Source: Dracaena cambodiana (lineage: Eukaryota > Streptophyta > Magnoliopsida > Asparagales > Asparagaceae). Taken from it: a stretch of 64,000 bases of DNA. Location: NCBI GenBank assembly GCA_036321105.1, contig JAYEPQ010000008.1, positions 11,443,202 to 11,507,201 of the forward strand, written 5' to 3'. Made by a program: the position numbers and the translations under genes. Under the pieces are notes generated by a model that made no database searches, had not been told where the DNA came from, and saw only the letters and a program-made list of their open reading frames with translations. The number at the start of each line of letters is the position of its first letter. Position 1 is the stretch's first letter. Shown piece by piece: positions 60,079-64,000 of the stretch.

Positions 60079-60866
60079 ATGTTATTTAAGAAGAGTACGG
60101 TATCGCGCGCCTCCTCACCATCGGCGGCCGGCGTTAGCAGCGGCGGCAGTGGCCGAGGGAGCGGATACAGTGGTGAACCAGTTCATGCCGCGCCCATTGG
60201 AGGTAGAAATCTCAACTTTGCGGACTCCTTAGAACAATTTTTGAGTGTTTTGGCTCGGTTCTAACTGACCAACCATTTTTGAACCGGCTAGATCGTCGTT
60301 CTCCGGCCGTAAGGCTTGGGAAGAAAGGAGAAAACGGAGAAGAACCCTGGTCTTCTTCTTACGCGAAGTTATCGCGTCATCCTCGCATTTGAAACACGGG
60401 GCTATTTTAACTAGCAGTCATGTTTCAATGCGAGGCTCTTTTGACTAGCAGTCACGTTTCAACGCGAGGCTATTTTGACTAGTAGTCGCATTTCAACGCG
60501 AGGCTATTTTGACTAGCAGCTGCATTTCAATGCGAGGCTATTTTGACTAGCAGTCGCGTTTCAACGCGAGGCTATTTCCTCAGCTGGGCGTGAAGTTATT
60601 TTTTTTAACTTCGCGTTTTTATACTTAGAAGATTTTTTGAGTTTTCTCTAACTCTCGATTCTTCTTTTGCAGTGGGGTATTCGGACCAGATCCTTTTTGA
60701 AGAGGAGTGCACGTGGCTCTACCAGTCTTCATCAGTAGAAGTAACTCTGAGGAAGCCAGAAGCATATACTTTACAACATAGTTACAGGTTTCAAGCTCTG
60801 GCTCTAAAAGATAAACTTTTGAAGGAGTTACAAGAACTCTGCGGCAGTTCATTTAAGTTTTCTTGA
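60079..60866 (+). pseudogene. PMD-type gene B, internally deleted
   Basis: Exon 1 (60079-60232) encodes a Ser/Gly-rich N-terminus (SRASSPSAAGVSSGGSGRGS) ending EPVHAAPIG, phase 1, at a GGAG|GTAGAA donor. Intron 1 ends TTCTTTTGCAG at about 60671. Exon 2 begins VGYSDQILFEEECTWLYQ, which corresponds to gene C exon 2 start joined directly to its residues near 62705, so about 250 bp are deleted. The rest is short and frame-broken. The core PMD domain is missing. Confidence 0.65.
60360..60605. repeat. Tandem GCGAGGCTA...GCGTTTCAA repeat in intron 1 of PMD gene B
   Basis: Six or so units of about 33 bp: GCGAGGCTATTTTGACTAGC, AGTCGCGTTTCAAC. The arms GCGAGGCTA and TAGCAGTCGCG can pair. Confidence 0.85.
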
Positions 60867-61565
60867 GGACCATTTCTGTTAGATGACAATCTCTGTTGGT
60901 TTCCAAAGCGATAGAGATGATTATCTAAGGGCTTATAGCATGTCAAATTCAACTTGTGCATCTTCATTATGATTCTTGTAGCAGTATCTTCAGATGATCT
61001 ACTGAGATCTTTTAAACAGGTCATAGTTGACATTTGCAGAGGAGATCTTTCGCATGTGAACCAAGAAATTTCAACACTCCATGGAGGAAACTTGTTGTCG
61101 GGTTATTGATGAGTCGATGAATAGGTTGAAGATTTTTTGGGAGAGCTATAACTCCCTCTTCTTCTATAACTTTTGCTTCATGAATAAAGATAATTCTTTT
61201 TCTCTTTATCTGTTGGCTTCATGAATTTTACTTGCTCAACAAATAGATGGTTCATAGTTTCGGTAAAACAATCCAAGGCTCATTTGCATAACTTAGATTT
61301 GTTAATACCAACCGGGTTAATTATTAACCTCGGTAAAACCCTTTAAATAGAGCTAAATGATAGTTTGGTGATGGTGTTTAATTACTTTAACCAAGATGAT
61401 CGGGTCAGGAGCATGTAGACAGAGGCACTTAATTGCACATGCCTTAGTTTGATGGAGCCAGTTCAAGACTCTTATGCGTAACTTGAACTACACATGCCAA
61501 GATGATTGTTGTTATAATCATCAGATTTCGGCAGAGGCGCCTGATCACGCTTGCCAAGTCCAAGC
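60867..61565. other. Between PMD genes B and C
   Basis: Mostly AT-rich DNA, no gene recognised; probably includes the 3' remnant of gene B. Confidence 0.4.
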
Positions 61566-61569
61566 TTCA

Positions 61570-61685
61570 TAGAAACGCGTAGCTAAAATACCAAGTTAGC
61601 TTCGCGTTTTGCATAGTTGAGCGGAGCTAAAGCTTCGCGTTTCTCATCACCACGCGAAGCTAATAGCTTCGCGTTTTGGGGAGCA
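61570..61685. repeat. Hairpin array upstream of PMD gene C
   Basis: Includes the near-perfect palindrome ACGCGAAGCTAATAGCTTCGCGT at 61653-61675 and flanking half-units (ACGCGTAGCTAAAATACCAA with TTAGCTTCGCGTTTTG). Confidence 0.85.
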
Positions 61686-61891
61686 ACTGATCATTAATTG
61701 CTCCGATTCTCACGTCGAATACCAAGAGTCGGTTTTCTTCATTTAAATGGAGTCTCTTCTTTTTCTTCCTTACTTCATTCGAAGGATTTTCAAGAGATTA
61801 GAGCTCTAGAACTCCGGCGATCCAGGTGACTCAGGCAACCGAGCGATTTTCGACCCGATTTTCGTCAATTTTCTTCAAGATCTCGCAAGTA

Positions 61892-64000
61892 ATGGCACCC
61901 AAGACCCGTGCTTCTTCACGTGCAGCCTCACCATCAGCGACTGGCGCAAGTAGCAGTGGCAGCGGTCGTGGCAGCGGCGAACCAGTCCATGCTTCGCCTA
62001 TCGGAGGTAAGAACCTCACTTTTGGGGCTTTTTAGAACATTTTTAGAGTGATTTGGCTCAATTTTAACCAGCTAATCATCTCTTTTTCCGGCGAGATCGC
62101 CGTACTCCGGCCAAATGGCTTGGGGAAGAAGGAAAAGATCTCTGGTTTTCCTTCACGCGAAGCTATCACGTTATCTTCGTATTTTTAAACGCGAAGTTAC
62201 TTTTGCTGGCTGTCGCGTTCTCATGCGAGGTTACAGATTTAGCTTTGTGTTTGTTCTCGCGGAGTTATGGACTTAGCTTGGCGTTTATTATTCAAACGCG
62301 AAGTTATTTTATCATCCTCGCGTTTTGTCAAAAAGCGAGGCTATCTTCTTAACTTCGCACAGAGTTATCCTTAGCTCCGCGTTTTCTTACTTAGACAATT
62401 TTTCTGATTTTGTAAGAATCTTTTTCTGATTATTTGATTCTCTTCTTGCAGTTGGCTACTCAGTGGATGCACTTTCCCAAGAACATCACTTCGGCCATGG
62501 CGGGGGTGCAGACTCAGTCACCCAGTTTCGCTTCACCACTGTTCTTGCTGCCTACAAGCCTGGTTTGAGAGAGCGCTGGGAAAAACTGATCAGATACATC
62601 CCTGCTATCGCACGAAAAATCATAACGGATGCTCCCTTTGAAGCTATGACTGGGAGGTGTTGGAGAAACTAGCGTTCCTTTTTGGAGATGCAATGGGGCA
62701 ATCAAACCAGATCATCTTTGAAGAGGAGTGTATGTGGCTTTACCAATATGGTGATTTGCTAATGTTTCTATCCAGCATGGAGCGTAGCTACCCTCTAGTC
62801 TATCTTCAAAGGCTAGCCATGCACCGTGAATTGGAGTGGGGCTGAGCCAGGAATACGATTGTGTCCCTACGGGCAAATTGGGCACACACAGGACTTACCA
62901 AGATGGTCCTACAGGGTTGCTTCCTAAGAGGATCACCAAGGAGCACCCAGTAGGAGAGGTCCAAATTCATGCACAAACTTTCCTAAGTTAGTTCATGGCG
63001 CAAGAAGGCCAATACCCAGCTAATGATTTCAGGATGCTTGGCTGGGTCCACTTTTCTGGCAACATGTGGTGGGCCCGCCTTGTCCAATACATGCTAGATT
63101 CCCATGAACCAATTCTGAGAGAAATTGGCTTATACAAAGCTATCAGAAACGTTCAATTCGGGATTCCTCAGAGTGCCTATTACTTTTTTGGTCTCCTGGA
63201 GATGTACAACGCTGAGACTGACACTTTCTTTACACCAGTGGGTGAGCTGGGACTTGCTCTCCATGAGATGTTTAAAGTGTCCGGATTGTCAATGGGCAAA
63301 GTCCCGTATGAAGGGTATATCCCCACCACCGAAGAGCTGAATATGCTGAAGGTGAGGGACGAGCGCATCTACACCACTTACTGGGAGATGATGTGTCATT
63401 ATCGCATCTGTGCCGACATGGTAGGTGTGCGTAATTAGGGTATTGGTCACAAGAAATGGGCCGATTACCTTTTTGCCAACTTAAACTCCAAAGATAGTTC
63501 GGCAATAGTTCATGGCTATGCCTCTGTTGATATCAAGGAGATTGATCGCCGTATTGCTAAGACTCGTGTTATATTTTATACAGCTGAATCCAACGAAGGT
63601 GGATTCAACCTTGGCACTGTCTTCAAGAGTTTCCACTACCAAGCACAGTTCCAAATATCCAACCTGGGTTCTTGATGCTATGGTTAAAGAGATGCGTCGT
63701 GCCGTCCTTGTCGAAGGAGGCAATTGCAATGAACGTGGTATATCCCGCAGTCTTCTTGCATACGGCCGACCCTTAGGACTCCTTCCCACGATGGTGTGCA
63801 ACCTACAGAGGAGACTGCGAGAGCTCTGTAATAGTTTTATTTCTGCTGACAAGGGAAAAGGGCAAGGAAAAGGCAAGTCGAAGGAAACTGCCAAGACGAA
63901 GGCTCCAAACTCCAGGGTGGAGATGCCTTACACTTACCTGATGGCATGGCTCGTCATGCACTGCTCTTCCTTAATGAGTGCGGCCGAACACCCCTTTGCT
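61892..64000 (+). pseudogene. PMD-type gene C (runs off window end, lightly broken)
   Basis: Exon 1 61892-62006 (MAPKTRASSRAASPSATGAS..., Ser/Gly-rich, ending EPVHASPIG; phase 1, donor GGAG|GTAAGA). Exon 2 starts at 62452 after TTCTTGCAG: VGYSVDALSQEHHFGHGGG. PMD core: EMYNAETDTFFTPVGELGLA, LHEMFKVSGLSMGKVPYEGY (63200-63330). The later block LMLWLKRCVVPSLSKEAIAM (63675-63733) equals gene A 15490-15560. Breaks: a frameshift near 62656, a TGA at about 62842, a stop at 63436-63438 and a frame change after 63640. Less decayed than gene A. PMD proteins are linked to transposon silencing in hosts and are also captured by transposons; the neighbours here favour the latter. Confidence 0.7.
62150..62380. 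repeat. GCG-containing hairpin repeats in intron 1 of PMD gene C
   Basis: Recurring ACGCGAAGCTA / ACGCGAAGTTA and CTCGCGTTTT motifs, for example AAACGCGAAGTTATTTTATC followed by CTCGCGTTTT, continuing the pattern seen in gene B intron 1. Confidence 0.75.

Noticed and set aside
60017..60232. Alternative frame (Arg/Ala-rich) over PMD gene B exon 1
   Set aside because: The frame from 60079 matches gene C exon 1 residue for residue, so this one is a shadow.

Overview
This is nuclear DNA from a flowering plant. The evidence is one intron-containing gene with plant-type GT-AG splice sites and a START lipid-transfer domain, embedded in AT-rich DNA full of plant retroelements (Ty1/copia, Athila-like Ty3/gypsy, gag-only gypsy elements, a LINE), plant-mobile-domain (PMD) genes and plant pararetrovirus (Caulimoviridae-like) insertions. 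I cannot name the species. Apart from the START gene, essentially everything recognisable is a decayed mobile or viral sequence, so most coding entries are pseudogenes.

Layout. 1-7.24 kb: two head-to-tail copies, read on the minus strand, of a gypsy-type element that has LTRs and gag but no pol. The LTR and the gag coding region both carry GC-rich palindromic repeats, and the LTR has a 78-bp tandem repeat. 7.3-8.39 kb: Athila-like LTR. 8.39-24.2 kb: remnants of one minus-strand Ty1/copia element (gag and integrase at 24.2-21.8, integrase tail and RT start at 12.56-11.8, RT body at 8.96-8.39) split by two later insertions. One is an unidentified AT-rich element (9.0-11.8). The other is a block holding a PMD gene (14.06-16.94) followed by a truncated endogenous pararetrovirus (EPRV copy 1, 16.97-21.64). 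24.6-25.64 kb: LINE fragment. 27.86-35.09 kb: the START-domain gene, minus strand, six coding exons, with a 1.35-kb Mutator-like element in intron 3. 36.5-37.1 kb: copia-type LTR. 38.7-53.05 kb: an Athila-like gypsy element (LTR, gag, protease, RT, RNase H) on the plus strand, split inside its protease by a nearly complete EPRV in the opposite orientation (copy 2, 50.84-42.65). 53.6-54.8 kb: MITE-like DNA and a 181-bp duplication. 55.56-58.99 kb: a large minisatellite. 59-64 kb: two tandem PMD genes, the last cut by the window end.

The most interesting material is the EPRV family and the PMD family. The EPRV has an as-1-like promoter, TATA box, tRNA-Met primer site and a leader with a long inverted repeat, followed by a small ORF, capsid with zinc knuckle, a dUTPase-like segment, movement protein, protease, RT, RNase H, and a final ORF of unknown function. 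The loop of the leader hairpin is inverted in copy 2 relative to copy 1. The PMD genes share a phase-1 first intron and arrays of short palindromes of the type ACGCGAAGCTA/TAGCTTCGCGT, upstream and inside that intron. All identifications are by reading motifs by eye; no database search was run.
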